Assembly (NCBI GenBank): GCA_021777135.1
Contig: JAJYDX010000001.1
Location: forward strand, 496,001 to 560,000
Direction of reading: 5' to 3'
Source of the DNA: a bacterium
Lineage (GTDB): Bacteria > SZUA-79 > Acidulodesulfobacterales > Acidulodesulfobacteraceae
DNA length: 64,000 nt
Numbering within the stretch: the first letter of the stretch is position 1; every line of letters begins with the position of its first letter. Shown here one piece after another: positions 62,987-64,000 of this stretch. Both the position numbers and the translations under genes were made by a program. The notes below the pieces were generated by a model. That model searched no databases and was not told the origin of the DNA. It worked only from the letters and a program-made list of their open reading frames with translations.

Positions 62987-63148
62987 ATGAAAAAAATAAA
63001 ACTTATAGCTCTTGCGCTTATTTTATTCGGCGCTATAAATTTTTTAAGCGGATGTGCTCTTATGCTTGTAGGAGGACTTGCCGGCACTACCGGTTATCTA
63101 GCCGCGAAACAGGGTTATGGGGTACAGTCTCCTGTCACCAAGAAATAA
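62987..63148 (+). CDS. Small lipoprotein (53 aa)
   Basis: A short gene encoding a lipoprotein signal with lipobox LSGC (Cys23) and a Gly-rich hydrophobic segment (ALMLVGGLAGTTGYLAAK) that may be membrane-embedded. GAAGGAGG (62966-62973) gives an excellent RBS. It lies 24 bp upstream of the sugar kinase gene on the same strand and divergent from purH. No function is known. Confidence 0.85.
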   Translation: MKKIKLIALALILFGAINFLSGCALMLVGGLAGTTGYLAAKQGYGVQSPVTKK

Positions 63149-63172
63149 TAAAATAATTATACGGAGGCTAGA

Positions 63173-64000
63173 ATGGCGGTTACGGTTATAGGTTCCATCG
63201 CAATAGACAATATTGAAACTCCTTTTGACAAAACCGGAGATATCCTGGGCGGTTCCGCAACTTATTTTTCTATGGCGGCTTCATTTTTAACAGATGTTAA
63301 AATTATAGGCACGGTGGGGAATGATTTTGAACGTAAGCACCTAAAGGTTTTTGAGAACAAGTCGATAGAGATTAAAGGAATTAAGACTGAGGCGGGTAAG
63401 ACTTTCAGGTGGAAGGGCAGATACGGATACGATATGTCCGATCCGGAAACTCTCATGACTGAACTTGGCGTGTTTTCTTCTTTTAAGCCCGTCGTTCCGC
63501 ATAACTCAAAAAACGATTTGCTTTTTCTTGCAAATATAGACCCTGATATCCAGTTCGACGCCTTAAAACAAATGGGCGCTCCTAAATTAGTTGCCCTGGA
63601 TACTATGAATTTCTGGATAAAAGGAAAAAGAGAAAAACTTATAAAAGTCATTGAACTGTCCGATATATTTATCATAAATGAGTCGGAAGCAAGACTTTTA
63701 ACTGAAGAATCATCTATTTTTTTGTGCGCCAAGGCAATTCTTAAATACGGCGCCAAAATATTAATCTTAAAAAGAGGTGCTTACGGCGCCACGATGTTTT
63801 TTGAAAATAAATTTTTTATGGTCCCGGCTTATCCGTTAGAGAATGTAATAGATCCTACCGGCGCAGGTGATTCTTTTGCAGGCGGGTTTCTAGGATATAT
63901 TGATAATACGGGAGATATGACTTTTGAGAACCTTAAAAAAGCTCTTGTATTTGGAAATATTATGGCGTCTTTTGCCGTGGAAGGTTTTTCAGTAAACAGG
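63173..64000 (+). CDS. PfkB-family sugar/nucleoside kinase (partial)
   Basis: The first 276 residues of a ribokinase-family protein; the gene runs past the window. GSIAIDN starts the fold, GGSATYFSMAAS marks the substrate site, INESEARLLT is typical, and DPTGAGDSFAGGF is the catalytic anion-hole motif with the base Asp. ACGGAGG (63161-63167) precedes the ATG. The substrate (ribose, adenosine or another sugar) is not decided. Confidence 0.92.
   Translation, partial: MAVTVIGSIAIDNIETPFDKTGDILGGSATYFSMAASFLTDVKIIGTVGNDFERKHLKVFENKSIEIKGIKTEAGKTFRWKGRYGYDMSDPETLMTELGVFSSFKPVVPHNSKNDLLFLANIDPDIQFDALKQMGAPKLVALDTMNFWIKGKREKLIKVIELSDIFIINESEARLLTEESSIFLCAKAILKYGAKILILKRGAYGATMFFENKFFMVPAYPLENVIDPTGAGDSFAGGFLGYIDNTGDMTFENLKKALVFGNIMASFAVEGFSVNR

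Noticed and set aside
1..64000. CRISPR arrays, transposase-bearing insertion sequences, rRNA genes
   Set aside because: No regularly spaced repeat series, no transposase ORF with terminal inverted repeats and no rRNA sequence was seen.

Overview
The window is AT-rich bacterial chromosome from a Gram-negative organism: gmhA for lipopolysaccharide heptose, TolC-type outer-membrane proteins, lipoproteins with lipoboxes. Gene content suggests a sulfur-metabolising anaerobe or microaerophile: a sulfide:quinone oxidoreductase-like flavoprotein, a DsrE2-like protein, two rubredoxins, Fe/Mn superoxide dismutase, two globin-coupled sensors, ArsB and an acetate/succinate transporter. A deltaproteobacterial-type lineage, possibly an acid-environment sulfur or sulfate metaboliser, fits, but this is inference and no 16S gene is present.

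Layout. 1-13 kb: end of a tRNA (probably Thr), a SatP-type transporter behind a sigma-54-like promoter, TolC and HlyD efflux parts with a small cytochrome c, MscS, ispG-proS, an FmdB-like zinc ribbon, arsR-tolC, a DsrE2-like protein, a lytic transglycosylase and a NicO-type metal transporter. 13-19 kb: pyruvate kinase, tRNA-Ser with an odd 87-bp downstream duplication, RecD2 helicase, ArsB and tRNA-Pro(GGG).

19.1-28.5 kb: a genomic island of about 9.3 kb in tRNA-Pro(TGG). It is bounded by 50-bp direct repeats of the tRNA 3' part and carries a tyrosine integrase beside the intact tRNA. Its left part holds three exported proteins behind a promoter whose spacer contains a G10 tract (possible phase variation), ended by a strong terminator. 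Next come an integrase relic, about 1.2 kb without credible genes but full of stems and a pseudoknot, a second tyrosine recombinase coupled to a stand-alone core-binding-domain protein, 1.5 kb rich in palindromes, and a ColE2-type replication initiator with an attenuator nested in an RBS-sequestering stem. I read the island as an integrated plasmid-like element with an unusual load of cis-acting DNA/RNA structure; it is the most interesting part of the window.

28.6-40.6 kb: a globin-PsiE membrane sensor divergent from the SQR-like gene, sodB, tRNA-Lys, a 49-aa membrane protein, thiE-thiC from a consensus promoter, a DUF815 ATPase, a GGDEF protein, a globin-HD-GYP phosphodiesterase and a ROK kinase. 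40.6-56.8 kb: housekeeping genes (rpsF-rpsR-DUF2232-rplI-dnaB, a B12/radical SAM protein, yggT-divIVA, polX, thiD, a DsbA-like protein, rubredoxins, argS, oppD-oppF, a DksA-like protein, dgt). 56.8-64 kb: a seven-gene minus-strand operon from purH to gmhA, then a small lipoprotein and a PfkB-type sugar kinase that runs off the window.
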